This document shows positions 42,138 to 52,349 of a DNA stretch of 64,000 bases, one piece after another (the stretch's first letter is position 1; each line of letters starts with the position of its first letter). The translations under genes and the position numbers were made by a program. The DNA is from Saprospiraceae bacterium (GTDB lineage Bacteria > Bacteroidota > Bacteroidia > Chitinophagales > Saprospiraceae), in the NCBI GenBank assembly GCA_029262995.1, contig JAJCYH010000004.1, forward strand, positions 62,001 through 126,000, given 5' to 3'. The notes below the pieces were generated by a model. It saw nothing but the letters and a program-made list of their open reading frames with translations. It was not told the origin of the DNA and made no database searches.

Positions 42138-44120
42138 TTAACTAAGGATTTGGTATGCCAAAAGAGCTACAATATAGGCTAGAGCTGTAAATGAAATAAA
42201 CTGAAGGATTGCGACATTCCATGTTCCTGTTTCTTTCTTTACTATAGCCAGTGTGCTCATGCATTGCAGTGCAAAAACATAAAAGAGTAATAAGGATATG
42301 CTGGTTGCACGATCAAATTGTAAGCGACCACTTTGGAGGTTTCTTTCATTTTTCAGCCTTTCGATAATTGGTCCTTCATCTTCAGAACCAACACTATAGA
42401 TAGTACTTAAAGTACCGACAAAAACTTCTCTTGCCGCAAAAGAACTGATTAAAGCTATCCCGATTTTCCAATCGTAACCAAGTGGTTTGATTGCTGGTTC
42501 AATAATTTTTCCCATATATCCAGCATATGAATATTCCAATTCAACAGCTTCTCTACTTATAGATTGGTCAGAATATTTTTCTGAGTATTCACTATATTTT
42601 TGATCCAGATAATCTTGACTTTTAGGGCTGTTACTTGCCAAAACCCATAACAATATTGAAATCAGGAATATAATCTTTCCCGCCTCTACAACAAATGATC
42701 GAGTTTTGAGATACATATTGTAAATAACATTTCTCCAGTTTGGAGATCTGTACAATGGCATTTCCAATGTCCATAAACCCGTAGATTGAAGCTTAGAACG
42801 AGAACTTATCAAATATGCCACAAGTAGAGTAGATATAACACCAATCAAGTAAAGTCCTAATAAGATTAAGCCTCGCATATCAAAAAATCCACTTCCTTCT
42901 TGTGGCACCAATACAGCAATCAAAATAGTGTATACAGGAAGCCTAGCTGAACAAGTCATCAAGGGTGATGCAAAGATGATTGCCATTCTTTCTTTAGAGT
43001 CTTCAATAGTTCGGGTACTCATAATTGCAGGAATAGCACAGGCCCATGATGACATCAATGGTATTATGCTCTTCCCACTAAGTCCAAAGACTTGAAGAAA
43101 TTTGTCGGATAAATTAGATATTCTCGATAGGTATCCTGTATTCTCAAGAACGCCAAGCAGAAAAAATAGTATGGCAATCTGTGGTATAAAAATTAGTACT
43201 CCAGCAAGACCAGGCAATATTCCATTTCCTATAAGCTCTGCCAACCATGATAATTTCATGGATTGATTAACCCACTCTGAGCTGATGGCGAAAAAATTGT
43301 CTATCCATTCCATAGGATAGGTTGATAAAGTAAAAACGGACTGAAATACGATGAGCATTACAAAGAGAAATATCAATATTCCCCAGATAGGATGTAATAG
43401 ATATTGATCAATCAGTCGAGTTCTTCGCTGCAAATGATCTTCTTTTTGATTATACTTTAAAAGACCATTTAGCAGATGGTTTATCAGCATTTGTCTTTGT
43501 GCAAAATCCTGATCCATCTCGGCCAGTTTGTCTTCAGTAGGACTGAGTTGATTGTCCATTAAGCTGCTGATATAAAAGTTCTCAATTCTATCACCATCAA
43601 AAGTGTCATAAAAACTTCTACAAAAGCTATTGGCAACACGTAAGTCTTCTTTGTTGATGACTTCTTTTAGTTTTTCGAGGCCTGATCCATTTTTTGAATT
43701 CATCAGGCATACTTTGCAGTTTAGCCTCGATTCAAGAGTAGGGATATCGATTTCCGATTTGTTCTTTTTTAGTTCGTCTTCAAAATTTATAACAAGAATC
43801 ATTGGAATTTGCAAATCAGCAATTTCTGAAAACAAGACAAGATTATCGCTTAGTTGATTGGCATTGGCAACAAAAATTATTGGTGTCTGATCAAGAACTA
43901 GATTGAGGATGTAAGACTGACTTATCTGCTCTTCAACGGTATCAGCCCAAAGTGAGTTTAATCCAGGTAAATCTATGATTTCATGGTCCTCAAAATAACC
44001 GGTCTTTTTCTCTACAGTTACACCAGAGTAATTGCCAATTTTTTGATTCAAACCAGTTAGCAGATTGAATAAACTGCTTTTTCCCGAATTTGGTTTGCCT
44101 ACAAGAGCAAGTCTCTTCAT
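42138..44120 (-). CDS. feoB: Ferrous iron transporter FeoB
   Basis: FeoB imports Fe2+ across the inner membrane with an N-terminal GTPase. The 660-residue protein has G1 GKPNSGKSSLFN, switch region YSGVTVEKKTGYF, G3 DLPGLNSL, and a membrane part with Gate motifs (LSGKSIIPLMSSWACAIPAI and LMTCSARLPVYTILIAVLVP). The canonical NKxD G4 position (about residue 110) reads VINFEDE, an atypical guanine-specificity motif. It overlaps feoA by 4 nt and is shorter than many FeoB proteins, lacking FeoC-like extensions. Confidence 0.94.
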   Translation of the reverse strand: MKRLALVGKPNSGKSSLFNLLTGLNQKIGNYSGVTVEKKTGYFEDHEIIDLPGLNSLWADTVEEQISQSYILNLVLDQTPIIFVANANQLSDNLVLFSEIADLQIPMILVINFEDELKKNKSEIDIPTLESRLNCKVCLMNSKNGSGLEKLKEVINKEDLRVANSFCRSFYDTFDGDRIENFYISSLMDNQLSPTEDKLAEMDQDFAQRQMLINHLLNGLLKYNQKEDHLQRRTRLIDQYLLHPIWGILIFLFVMLIVFQSVFTLSTYPMEWIDNFFAISSEWVNQSMKLSWLAELIGNGILPGLAGVLIFIPQIAILFFLLGVLENTGYLSRISNLSDKFLQVFGLSGKSIIPLMSSWACAIPAIMSTRTIEDSKERMAIIFASPLMTCSARLPVYTILIAVLVPQEGSGFFDMRGLILLGLYLIGVISTLLVAYLISSRSKLQSTGLWTLEMPLYRSPNWRNVIYNMYLKTRSFVVEAGKIIFLISILLWVLASNSPKSQDYLDQKYSEYSEKYSDQSISREAVELEYSYAGYMGKIIEPAIKPLGYDWKIGIALISSFAAREVFVGTLSTIYSVGSEDEGPIIERLKNERNLQSGRLQFDRATSISLLLFYVFALQCMSTLAIVKKETGTWNVAILQFISFTALAYIVALLAYQILS

Positions 44121-44350
44121 CGATCCTCGTATTTTATCACTTCAATCAGCTCTGCGTCCATCTTGCGAATACAAAATGACTTTCCGTTAATCATAAGGTT
44201 AATCAAAGAAGAGTAGGCAGGATTATAGGAAAGCTGTAAAATACTGCCAAGACCTACTCCAAAAGTTAATAATTTTTTGCGTGCTTGAAGGTTAAGTTTT
44301 ATTCCAGTTACCACTCCCTTCTGCCCAACTTTTAATCCAATTAATTGCAC
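44117..44350 (-). CDS. feoA: Ferrous iron transport protein FeoA
   Basis: FeoA is a small SH3-like cytosolic partner of FeoB. The 77-residue protein has the family pattern: LIGLKVGQKGVVTGIKLNLQ, a central LLTFGVGLGSILQLSYNPAY, and a C-terminal MINGKSFCIRKMDAELIEVI. It starts at GTG 44350 and overlaps feoB by 4 nt, so the two are co-translated. An iron-responsive promoter probably lies in 44351-44592, but no Fur box was recognised. Confidence 0.88.
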   Translation of the reverse strand: MQLIGLKVGQKGVVTGIKLNLQARKKLLTFGVGLGSILQLSYNPAYSSLINLMINGKSFCIRKMDAELIEVIKYEDR

Positions 44351-44592
44351 TCAGGTAAATTTTCGTCAAAACTAATTCATTATTTAGATTAATTCAAAAT
44401 AAACAAATTAATAATCATTGCAGGTAATTTTTCGTTTTGTTTATATTGTAACTGTATGCTTTAAAGCATGGCATTTATCTTTATTTACAGTTAAAAACCC
44501 AATCCATTCTATATTGTTTATTTTAAGGATTTATCAAAATAACTAGAATTAAGGAGTTATTTTTACGAGCCTTAAGCAATTAAAAACCATTT

Positions 44593-45756
44593 ATGGAGAA
44601 ATACTTTACCGAAGAACATCATTTATTCAGACAAGGATTAAGAGCTTTTCTTGAAAAGGAAGTAATCCCTCACATTAACAGATGGGAACAAGAAGGTAGG
44701 ATTGATAGAGCAATCTGGGAGAAGTTTGGAGAAATGGGATACTTTGGTATAGATTATCCTGAAGCTTATGGCGGTATGGCTCTAGATAAATTCTACACTT
44801 TAATCTGGTTGGAGGAACTTCAAAGAGTTAATTCTGGTGGATTTGCTGCAGCGATGTGGGCGCATGCTTTCTTAGCTATGCAGCACTTGAATTCAGAAGG
44901 TGATGAAAACATCAAGGAAAAATATTTGACTCCAAGTATAATGGGCACAAAAATTGGCTGTCTTTGCATTACCGAACCCTTTGCTGGTTCTGATGTAGCT
45001 GGAATGAAAACAACAGCTACAAAAGAAGGCGATTTCTACATAATGAATGGTTCAAAAACCTTTATCACCAATGGTGTTTATAGTGACTATCTGGTTGTTA
45101 CTGCTAAAACAGATACTTCAGCTGGAAGCAGAGGCATCAGTATTTTTGTAATTGACAGAGATACGCCTGGAATTTCTGCTAATAAGCTGGATAAATTGGG
45201 GTGGAGAGCTTCCGATACAGGAGAAATAGCATTCGATAATGTAAAAATTCCAGCATCTAATTTATTGGGAGAAGAGAATAAAGGATTTCCATATATCATG
45301 CAACACTTTGCATTAGAGCGTTTGATTATGGGAATCAATGCCCACGCTAGAGCTGAATATGCTTTGGAATATACTATTAAATATATGTCCGAAAGAGAGG
45401 CGTTTGGAAAATCGCTGGATCAATTTCAAGCATTAAGACATAGAATTGCTGAAATGGCAAGTGAAATTGAAATTATAAAGACCTTCAATTATGAAGTGAC
45501 CAAGAAACTTCAGGATGGGGAGTATCCTGTAAAAGAAGCGACGATGTCCAAATTGCAATCCACTAAAATAGCTGACGAGGTTATTTATGATTGTCTGCAA
45601 TTTTTGGGTGGTTACGGCTACATGGAGGATTACCCACTGGCCAGAATGTCAAGAGATAGTCGTTTGGGACCAATAGGAGGTGGAACTTCTCAAATCTTGA
45701 AAGAAGTGATAGCAAAAATGATAATCGAAAAGAAAACATATAAATCCTCATTTTAA
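44593..45756 (+). CDS. Acyl-CoA dehydrogenase
   Basis: This FAD enzyme introduces a trans-2 double bond into acyl-CoA in fatty-acid or branched-chain degradation. The 387-residue length is standard. Visible are the N-terminal helical domain, CITEPFAGSDVAGMKTTATK followed by MNGSKTFITNG (FAD/substrate site), FGKSLDQFQALRHRIAEMAS, and the C-terminal QFLGGYGYMEDYPLARMSRD. Chain-length specificity cannot be read. It is followed at 23 nt by the acyltransferase gene, and the pair may share a transcript. Confidence 0.93.
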   Translation: MEKYFTEEHHLFRQGLRAFLEKEVIPHINRWEQEGRIDRAIWEKFGEMGYFGIDYPEAYGGMALDKFYTLIWLEELQRVNSGGFAAAMWAHAFLAMQHLNSEGDENIKEKYLTPSIMGTKIGCLCITEPFAGSDVAGMKTTATKEGDFYIMNGSKTFITNGVYSDYLVVTAKTDTSAGSRGISIFVIDRDTPGISANKLDKLGWRASDTGEIAFDNVKIPASNLLGEENKGFPYIMQHFALERLIMGINAHARAEYALEYTIKYMSEREAFGKSLDQFQALRHRIAEMASEIEIIKTFNYEVTKKLQDGEYPVKEATMSKLQSTKIADEVIYDCLQFLGGYGYMEDYPLARMSRDSRLGPIGGGTSQILKEVIAKMIIEKKTYKSSF

Positions 45757-45779
45757 TTTTGTAACAAAAACTGATTCAA

Positions 45780-46517
45780 GTGCGATTGTTGATTAATCAC
45801 CTTCTCACGCCTATATTTTATTTCTGCTTTGGAGGCATACTCGTATTGTTTCACCCATTCCAGGTGTTTTTATATTATACCTTTGGCGATCGGGCACATC
45901 GGAATTTCGTTTATTTCTTAAATGCATGCCTTTCCTCTACTTTATACATTCTTGGGCACAGTGTAAAATTTGTCAATAAACAAAATTTACCAAAGGACAG
46001 ACCCTTAATTATTGTTGCCAACCATAATAGCCTTCATGATATTCCTACGCTTTACGCAAAAATGTCAGCATTCAATCCGATATTTGTTTCCAAACTAGAA
46101 TTGTCTAAAAGCATTCCAAGTGTATCGTTTAATTTGAGAAAAAGTGGTGCTGCTTTGATAGACAGAAGTGATCGTATGCAGTCACTAAAAGAAATATTGC
46201 GATTGGGAAGTTTTATAAAAGAGAATAATTATTCAGCTGTAATTTTTCCTGAAGGAACAAGAAGTGGGACAGACTTGAAGCCATTCAAACCAGGAGGAGT
46301 TGCAGCCTTATTGAAAAGAGCACCTAACGCTTTGGTCATACCTGTTGCTATTGAAGGCACAATGAAAATTAATATGCATAAGAAATATCCCTTGAATACT
46401 TTTCGAAAATTAAAATGGACAGTTCTTCCTCCTTTGGACCCTAATGCCTTCGATATCGAAGAACTTTTGCAAAAAGCAAGATTATCCATTGCTGATGAAT
46501 TGGGATTAAACAAATAA
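45780..46517 (+). CDS. PlsC-type 1-acylglycerol-3-phosphate acyltransferase
   Basis: This membrane-bound enzyme makes phosphatidic acid from acyl donor and lysophosphatidate. The 245-residue protein has an N-terminal hydrophobic anchor, the catalytic block IIVANHNSLHDIPTLY (here NHxxxxD), a substrate motif near SAVIFPEGTRSGTDLKPFKP, and VIPVAIEGTMKIN. The start is a GTG at 45780. The 3' end overlaps the convergent MBL gene by 12 nt. Confidence 0.9.
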   Translation: MRLLINHLLTPIFYFCFGGILVLFHPFQVFLYYTFGDRAHRNFVYFLNACLSSTLYILGHSVKFVNKQNLPKDRPLIIVANHNSLHDIPTLYAKMSAFNPIFVSKLELSKSIPSVSFNLRKSGAALIDRSDRMQSLKEILRLGSFIKENNYSAVIFPEGTRSGTDLKPFKPGGVAALLKRAPNALVIPVAIEGTMKINMHKKYPLNTFRKLKWTVLPPLDPNAFDIEELLQKARLSIADELGLNK

Positions 46518-47354
46518 ATTAACATCAGGATTTTCGATGATAAATCTTCCCCTTTCATTTTTAGAAAGTTGACCGATGACCTGATCTTTGTCATGCTCAA
46601 AAAAGATATATAGATCTGGGTCCAATGCTTTTTCATAAAACCTCTCCTTATCTTCTAAAGTCACCAAGGGTCTGATGTCATAAGCCATCACATAAGGCAT
46701 TCCCACATGATGAGCAGATGGTAATAAATCTGTAGCAAAAACAAGTTTTTTACCTCCATCAATTTGTATTGTTGGAACCATTAATGCTTCAGTATGGCCG
46801 TTGTAAAAATTGATTTTTATTTTATCGGTAAATGCAACATCTTCTTCCAAGTCAATAAATTTCATAATTCCCATGTCTTTTAATGGTTTGAAATTTTCTA
46901 CTAAAAAAGAAGCCTTTTCTCTGTCATTTGATTCAATAGCCCAATTGTAATGACATTCATTACTCCAGTAAACAGCATTGGGGAATGTCGGAACGATCTG
47001 ACCCTTAGTATTATGTTTTAATGCTCCACCTACATGATCAAAATGAAAGTGTGTCAGAAAAACATCAGTTATAGCTTCTGCGGAATAACCTGCATCAATA
47101 ATACTCTGTTCAAGACTATGAGTGCCATGAGGTTCGAAATGAGATTGGAATTTTTCTCCTTGTTTGTTGCCCATTCCAGTGTCAAATAAAATAATTCGAT
47201 CCCCGTCTTCTATTAGGAGACAGCGCATTGTCCAAGTGCACATGTTATTGTCATCAGGCGGATTAAGTTTTTTCCACATCTGCTTGGGAACGACACCAAA
47301 CATAGCTCCACCATCTAGCTTAAACAAACCTGTTTCTATAACTTTTAATTTCAT
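46506..47354 (-). CDS. MBL-fold metallo-hydrolase
   Basis: The 282-residue protein (MKLKVIETGLFKLDGGAMFG; the frame is open to 47369) has the metallo-beta-lactamase fold motif FLTHFHFDHVGG with HxHxDH, further ligands around NGHTEAL and FATDLLPSAHH, and a C-terminal FFEHDKDQ. It is cytoplasmic by lack of a signal peptide. The substrate is unknown. It resembles lactonase and quorum-quenching-like hydrolases only at fold level. Confidence 0.85.
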   Translation of the reverse strand: MKLKVIETGLFKLDGGAMFGVVPKQMWKKLNPPDDNNMCTWTMRCLLIEDGDRIILFDTGMGNKQGEKFQSHFEPHGTHSLEQSIIDAGYSAEAITDVFLTHFHFDHVGGALKHNTKGQIVPTFPNAVYWSNECHYNWAIESNDREKASFLVENFKPLKDMGIMKFIDLEEDVAFTDKIKINFYNGHTEALMVPTIQIDGGKKLVFATDLLPSAHHVGMPYVMAYDIRPLVTLEDKERFYEKALDPDLYIFFEHDKDQVIGQLSKNERGRFIIENPDVNLFV

Positions 47355-47465
47355 TTTCTCAAAGTACAAATAATGAACTATAATTAATTACCGTAGATAT
47401 AGATTTTTAAGCACATAATCTAGTTCAGTGTTTAAATTTTTTCAAACAGTCGCATTTGCTTTTAC

Positions 47466-47473
47466 TATATTTG
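47466..47473 (+). promoter_or_regulatory. Candidate -7 promoter element upstream of the molybdopterin oxidoreductase
   Basis: TATATTTG matches TAnnTTTG and lies 36 nt upstream of the ATG at 47510. It falls after the alternative upstream start at 47456, so it favours the downstream start. No convincing -33 element is present at 19-21 nt. Confidence 0.35.
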
Positions 47474-47509
47474 GTTAACGACTTTACAGTCATAATTGAG
47501 AAAAACACA

Positions 47510-49798
47510 ATGAACAAGAAAGAATTAGCACCAGAAAAGTATACTGGAATTATATTAAAGGAACCCGCAGTTTATGCAGCAGGCTTGAAAGGTGTCAGCA
47601 CTGCATTGGATCATGCAATCAAGGAAATGGGACCAATAAGAGCTTTTGCGACCTTGGCTAAGATGAATCAAAAAGATGGTTTCGATTGTCCTGGATGTGC
47701 TTGGCCAGATCCTGATGACAAAAGGTCTTTGTTAGCAGAATACTGTGAGAATGGCGCAAAAGCACTTGCAGAAGAAGCCACTAAAAAAAGAACTGGACCA
47801 GATTTTTTTGCGGACCACAGCCTAGACGAGCTTGCACAATTGAGTGATTTTGAATTAGGAAAAAGCGGTCGTTTGACACACCCTCTCATTTGCCGTCAAG
47901 GCGAAAATCATTATTCTGCCCTTGAATGGTCCGAGGCTTTTGATATTATTGGAAAACAATTGAAGTCCTTAGATCATCCAGACGAAGCTGTTTTTTATAC
48001 CTCTGGTAGGTCAAGTAATGAAGCTGCTTTTCTTTGGGGACTATTTGCTAGGGCTTTTGGAACCAACAACATGCCTGATTGCTCCAATATGTGTCATGAG
48101 TCCAGTGGGGTAGCCTTAACACAGACCTTGGGGATTGGAAAGGGGTCAGTCAAATTGGATGATCTAGAAAATTGTGAATTGGCTGTTGTTATTGGTCAAA
48201 ATCCAGGAACAAACCACCCCAGAATGCTATCGGCATTACAAAAATGTAAATTGAATGGTGGTAAGGTCATTGCCATCAACCCTTTAGAAGAAGCAGGTTT
48301 AAAGCGATTTAAAAACCCTCAAAAGCCCATGGACTATTTCACTGGAGGAACCATCATTACAGATGTTTTCCTTCAGGTTAAAATAAATGAAGATGTAGCC
48401 TTGCTAAAGGCAATCATGAAAATGCTTGTTGAACGAGCAGAATCGAACCCTTCTATTTTGGATATGGATTTTATCAATAATAAAACCACAGGATTTGAGG
48501 CTCTAATTAAGGATCTTGAAAATTATAGTCTTAAGGAATTGATACATAGAAGCGGCGTTGATGAAAAAGATATTGTCGATGCTGTTGATTTAATTGCTTT
48601 ACGCAAAAAGATTATTATCTGCTGGGCAATGGGCTTAACACAGCATAAAAATGGTGTTGAAAATATAAAGGAATGTGTAAATCTACTACTCATGAAGGGT
48701 AGTATTGGAAAGGCTGGCGCTGGGACTTGTCCGGTAAGAGGTCATAGCAATGTTCAGGGTGACAGAACTGTTGGTATTATGCATCATGTATCTCCTCAAC
48801 TTAATAAGGCATTGAAGGAGGTTTTTGGCTTTGATGCACCCGATAAAGTTGGCTTGGATACTGTCGAATCAATTAAGGCGATGCATGAAGGAAAGGCAAA
48901 GACATTTATTGCCTTGGGTGGAAATTTCCTATCTGCAGCATCAGATACCTACTATACCGCTAAGGCAATGCGAAATTGTGAATTATTGGTCTCTATTAGT
49001 ACCAAATTGAACCGTTCACATTTGATGCAAGCAAGGACCAGTATCATTCTACCTACATTGGGCCGTTCAGAAAAAGACATGAAAAATGGAAAATTAAGAG
49101 AGGTTACAGTTGAAAACAGCATGGGTAAGGTACATCCATCTAAAGGTCACCTGTCGCCTGCTTCCAAACAATTGATGAGTGAACCTGAAATAGTAGCAAA
49201 CATTGCCCATGCAACAATTGGTGATACCTCTTCCATTAAATGGTTAGATATGGGTCAGAACTATGAAATGATAAGGGATAAAATAGCCAAAGTTATTGTT
49301 GGATTTGAATCATACAATCAAAAAATTAAAGGCAATAATGGATTTTATCTACCTAATAATGCAAGGGAAGCAGACTTTAGTAAATTGCCAGGAGGTCGAG
49401 CTATTTTTTCCGTTTGCCCTCTGCCACAACATAATTTAAATCAAGATGAGTTTTTATTGATGACCATCAGGTCACATGATCAATTTAATACAACAATTTA
49501 TGGTTTAGATGATCGCTATAGAGGCGTTTATAACGAACGTAGAATTATATTTATGAATAGACAGGATATGAAAAAATACGGATTCAAGAAATTGCAGGAA
49601 GTAGATATTTGCAGTGAGTATGATGGACAAACAAGATGGGTGAAAAATTTTCTGATAGTGCCTTATGATATTCCACAACAAAACCTAGCAGGTTATTTTC
49701 CTGAAATGAACCCATTGGTTCCGATTAATCATTTTGCGGATCAGAGCCAAACGCCAATTTCGAAATCAATCAAAGTAAGAGTTTCGCCTCATCTTTAA
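47510..49798 (+). CDS. FdhF/YdeP-family molybdopterin oxidoreductase
   Basis: The 762-residue protein (start MNKKELAPEKYTGIILKEPA) is a molybdopterin-dependent oxidoreductase of the FdhF/YdeP type. It has an N-terminal Fe-S-like GFDCPGCAWPDPDD, the cofactor segment NNMPDCSNMCHESSGVALTQ, a PGTNHPRMLSAL nucleotide motif, GTCPVRGHSNVQGDRTVGIM, and a C-terminal cofactor-binding domain (about 640-762). YdeP-like enzymes are annotated as formate-dehydrogenase-like, but their substrate is not established. No fdhD or molybdenum-cofactor genes adjoin it. Confidence 0.9.
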   Translation: MNKKELAPEKYTGIILKEPAVYAAGLKGVSTALDHAIKEMGPIRAFATLAKMNQKDGFDCPGCAWPDPDDKRSLLAEYCENGAKALAEEATKKRTGPDFFADHSLDELAQLSDFELGKSGRLTHPLICRQGENHYSALEWSEAFDIIGKQLKSLDHPDEAVFYTSGRSSNEAAFLWGLFARAFGTNNMPDCSNMCHESSGVALTQTLGIGKGSVKLDDLENCELAVVIGQNPGTNHPRMLSALQKCKLNGGKVIAINPLEEAGLKRFKNPQKPMDYFTGGTIITDVFLQVKINEDVALLKAIMKMLVERAESNPSILDMDFINNKTTGFEALIKDLENYSLKELIHRSGVDEKDIVDAVDLIALRKKIIICWAMGLTQHKNGVENIKECVNLLLMKGSIGKAGAGTCPVRGHSNVQGDRTVGIMHHVSPQLNKALKEVFGFDAPDKVGLDTVESIKAMHEGKAKTFIALGGNFLSAASDTYYTAKAMRNCELLVSISTKLNRSHLMQARTSIILPTLGRSEKDMKNGKLREVTVENSMGKVHPSKGHLSPASKQLMSEPEIVANIAHATIGDTSSIKWLDMGQNYEMIRDKIAKVIVGFESYNQKIKGNNGFYLPNNAREADFSKLPGGRAIFSVCPLPQHNLNQDEFLLMTIRSHDQFNTTIYGLDDRYRGVYNERRIIFMNRQDMKKYGFKKLQEVDICSEYDGQTRWVKNFLIVPYDIPQQNLAGYFPEMNPLVPINHFADQSQTPISKSIKVRVSPHL

Positions 49799-49950
49799 TA
49801 ATGAATAATCTATCAATCGATTCATAATTGTCGCTTTGAAACAGAGAAAGTGTTCTTTGCATTAAGTGTCAATTTTTAGGTTTACAAAATGAACTAAATA
49901 TTATCTTAGCGCCACATTTGAAGATTATCAACCAATAAAACCAATCAACA

Positions 49951-51063
49951 ATGATCATAGGGGTTCCAAAAGAAATAAAAAATAATGAGAACAGAGTTGC
50001 TTTAACACCAGCTGGAGTTAGTGCCTTGGTTGCAAGAGACCACAAGGTATATGTACAGAGTACAGCAGGTGATGGAAGTGGATTTTTAGACAGCCAATAC
50101 AAGGATGCAGGTGCTAAAATTAAGAAAGACATCAAATCTACCTATGCTGTGGCAGAAATGATAATGAAGGTTAAGGAACCGATCAAAGAAGAATATAGTC
50201 TTATCAAAAAGGACCAATTGGTTTTTACGTATTTCCATTTTGCTTCATATAAGCCATTAACCCAAGCAATGATAAAGAGCAAGTCTGTATGCCTTGCTTA
50301 TGAAACGGTGGAGCTACCCGATAGGTCTTTACCTCTTTTGGTACCAATGTCAGAGGTTGCAGGAAGAATGTCAGTACAAGAAGGTGCTAAATATTTGGAG
50401 AAACCCCTTAAAGGAAGAGGTATTCTACTGGGAGGCGTGCCAGGTGTACCTCCAGCAAAAGTTATGGTAATAGGCGGAGGAATCGTTGGAACAGAGGCCG
50501 CTAAGATGGCAGCTGGACTTGGCGCTGATGTTACAATCTTGGATGTCAATCTTAATAGAATGAGATACCTTGAAGATGTAATGCCAGCAAATGTTACAAC
50601 GGTATACTCTAATGGTTACAACATTAGAGAACTATGTAGAGAATCTGATTTAATCATAGGAGCCGTTTTGATTCCAGGAGCAAAAGCACCCAAATTAATA
50701 ACGAGAGACATGTTAAAGGAAATGAGACCTGGAACTGTGCTTGTTGATGTTGCAGTAGATCAAGGAGGTTGTATTGAAACTTGTAAGCCGACAACGCACG
50801 CTAGACCGATTTATATCATTGACGATGTAATTCATTATTGTGTTGCGAATATGCCAGGGGCTGTTCCATATACTTCAACTTTAGCCTTAACAAATGCTAC
50901 ATTAAGCTATGCAATAAAATTAGCTGACCATGGCTGGAAAAAAGCCTGTCAAGATGATTTGGCATTGCGTAAAGGTTTGAATATTGTGAACGGTCAGGTT
51001 GTTTATGAAGGTGTAGCTGAAGCTTTCAACCTGAAATATACACCTATTGATTCTGTATTATAA
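49951..51063 (+). CDS. ald: Alanine dehydrogenase
   Basis: Ald interconverts L-alanine with pyruvate and ammonia using NAD. The 370-residue protein has the family N-terminus MIIGVPKEIKNNENRVALTP, EMIMKVKEPIKEEYSLIKKD, FTYFHFASYK, the Rossmann motif VMVIGGGIVGTEAAKMAAGL, and the C-terminal NMPGAVPYTSTLALTNATL. It is followed 20 nt downstream by hutI, suggesting a shared amino-acid-catabolism operon. Confidence 0.96.
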   Translation: MIIGVPKEIKNNENRVALTPAGVSALVARDHKVYVQSTAGDGSGFLDSQYKDAGAKIKKDIKSTYAVAEMIMKVKEPIKEEYSLIKKDQLVFTYFHFASYKPLTQAMIKSKSVCLAYETVELPDRSLPLLVPMSEVAGRMSVQEGAKYLEKPLKGRGILLGGVPGVPPAKVMVIGGGIVGTEAAKMAAGLGADVTILDVNLNRMRYLEDVMPANVTTVYSNGYNIRELCRESDLIIGAVLIPGAKAPKLITRDMLKEMRPGTVLVDVAVDQGGCIETCKPTTHARPIYIIDDVIHYCVANMPGAVPYTSTLALTNATLSYAIKLADHGWKKACQDDLALRKGLNIVNGQVVYEGVAEAFNLKYTPIDSVL

Positions 51064-51083
51064 TTTTTTGTATCGCTAGGATT

Positions 51084-52325
51084 TTGAATAATTCATATAA
51101 GTTATTAGGCCCATTTAAACAATTGATCTGTCTTGCTAATCTTCCATTAAAAGGAGCATTAGGAGATGATCAGATTGATATTGTCCCCAATGGAGGACTT
51201 TTGATTTGTGATGATCAGATTATTGATATTGATAATTATCAGAAATTAACAGAGTCTGTAGGAGAGCATGTAGAAAGAATTAGCTTTGAAAGCGAATGTA
51301 TATGTATGCCTTCCTTTTGCGATGCCCACACTCATATATGTTTTGGCGGTTCTAGAGCTCGTGATTATGCTTTAAGAAATTCAGGTGCCAGTTATCTTGA
51401 AATCGCAAAAGCAGGAGGTGGTATTTGGGATACGGTTACTCAAACCAGAATTTCGTCTCAAGAGCAACTCCTTGACGGAATACTGTTAAGATGTGATAAC
51501 TTGTTAAAACAAGGTATTACAACGGCTGAAGTTAAAAGCGGTTATGGTTTATCCGTTAGTGAGGAGTTGAAAATGTTAAGAGCCATCAAGGAAGCCAATA
51601 AATTGACTCCTTTGGACTTGATTCCAACTTGCTTGGCCGCTCATATCAAACCAAAAGATTTTGAGGGAAACCATGAAGATTATCTTAAATATATCGCAAA
51701 AGATTTGTTTCCCATATTAAAGCAAGAAAATCTATGTTCAAGAATTGATGCTTTCATTGAAGAAGAAGCTTTTTCGGCAGATATCGTTGAGAACTATTTT
51801 GCGGAAGCAAGAAAATATGAATTTGATTTAACGGTACATGCCGATCAATTCTCTACAGGAGGAAGTCAGCTAGCTGTAAAGATGAAGGCATTAAGCGCAG
51901 ATCATTTAGAGGTTTCTGGAGAAAAAGAGATAATTATGCTTGCTGACAGTGAGGTTATTGCTATGGCACTTCCCGCAGCGTCAATTGGTTTGGGCTGCTC
52001 ATTTACACCAGCTAGAAAATTGCTGGATGCAGGAGCAGCAGTAGCTATTGCATCAGATTGGAATCCAGGATCTGCGCCGATGGGAGATCTTCTGATTTCA
52101 GCGAGTGTTTTGGCAACATATGAAAAGTTAAGTAACTTAGAAGTACTGGCAGGAATTAGCTTTAGAGCGGCTTTAGCTTTGCAGATTGAAAATATTGGCA
52201 GGCTGAAAAAGAATAATAAGGCAGACTTCTTGATTTATAACCAAAATCATTATAACGAAATTTTCTACCATCAGGGAACCATCAAACCAGATCAGGTTTG
52301 GAAGTCTGGAAAAAGGCTAATATAA
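51084..52325 (+). CDS. hutI: Imidazolonepropionase
   Basis: HutI hydrolyses 4-imidazolone-5-propanoate to N-formimino-glutamate in histidine degradation. The 413-residue amidohydrolase has the metal site CDAHTHICFGGSRARDY, a substrate segment AEVKSGYGLSVSEELKMLRA, VHADQFSTGGSQLA, and ALPAASIGLGCSFTPARKLL with the later VAIASDWNPGSAPM. It starts at TTG 51084. It lies between ald and hutU (24 nt). The histidine ammonia-lyase gene was not seen in the window. Confidence 0.95.
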   Translation: MNNSYKLLGPFKQLICLANLPLKGALGDDQIDIVPNGGLLICDDQIIDIDNYQKLTESVGEHVERISFESECICMPSFCDAHTHICFGGSRARDYALRNSGASYLEIAKAGGGIWDTVTQTRISSQEQLLDGILLRCDNLLKQGITTAEVKSGYGLSVSEELKMLRAIKEANKLTPLDLIPTCLAAHIKPKDFEGNHEDYLKYIAKDLFPILKQENLCSRIDAFIEEEAFSADIVENYFAEARKYEFDLTVHADQFSTGGSQLAVKMKALSADHLEVSGEKEIIMLADSEVIAMALPAASIGLGCSFTPARKLLDAGAAVAIASDWNPGSAPMGDLLISASVLATYEKLSNLEVLAGISFRAALALQIENIGRLKKNNKADFLIYNQNHYNEIFYHQGTIKPDQVWKSGKRLI

Positions 52326-52349
52326 TTTTAATTAAACGAGGGAGTCAAT

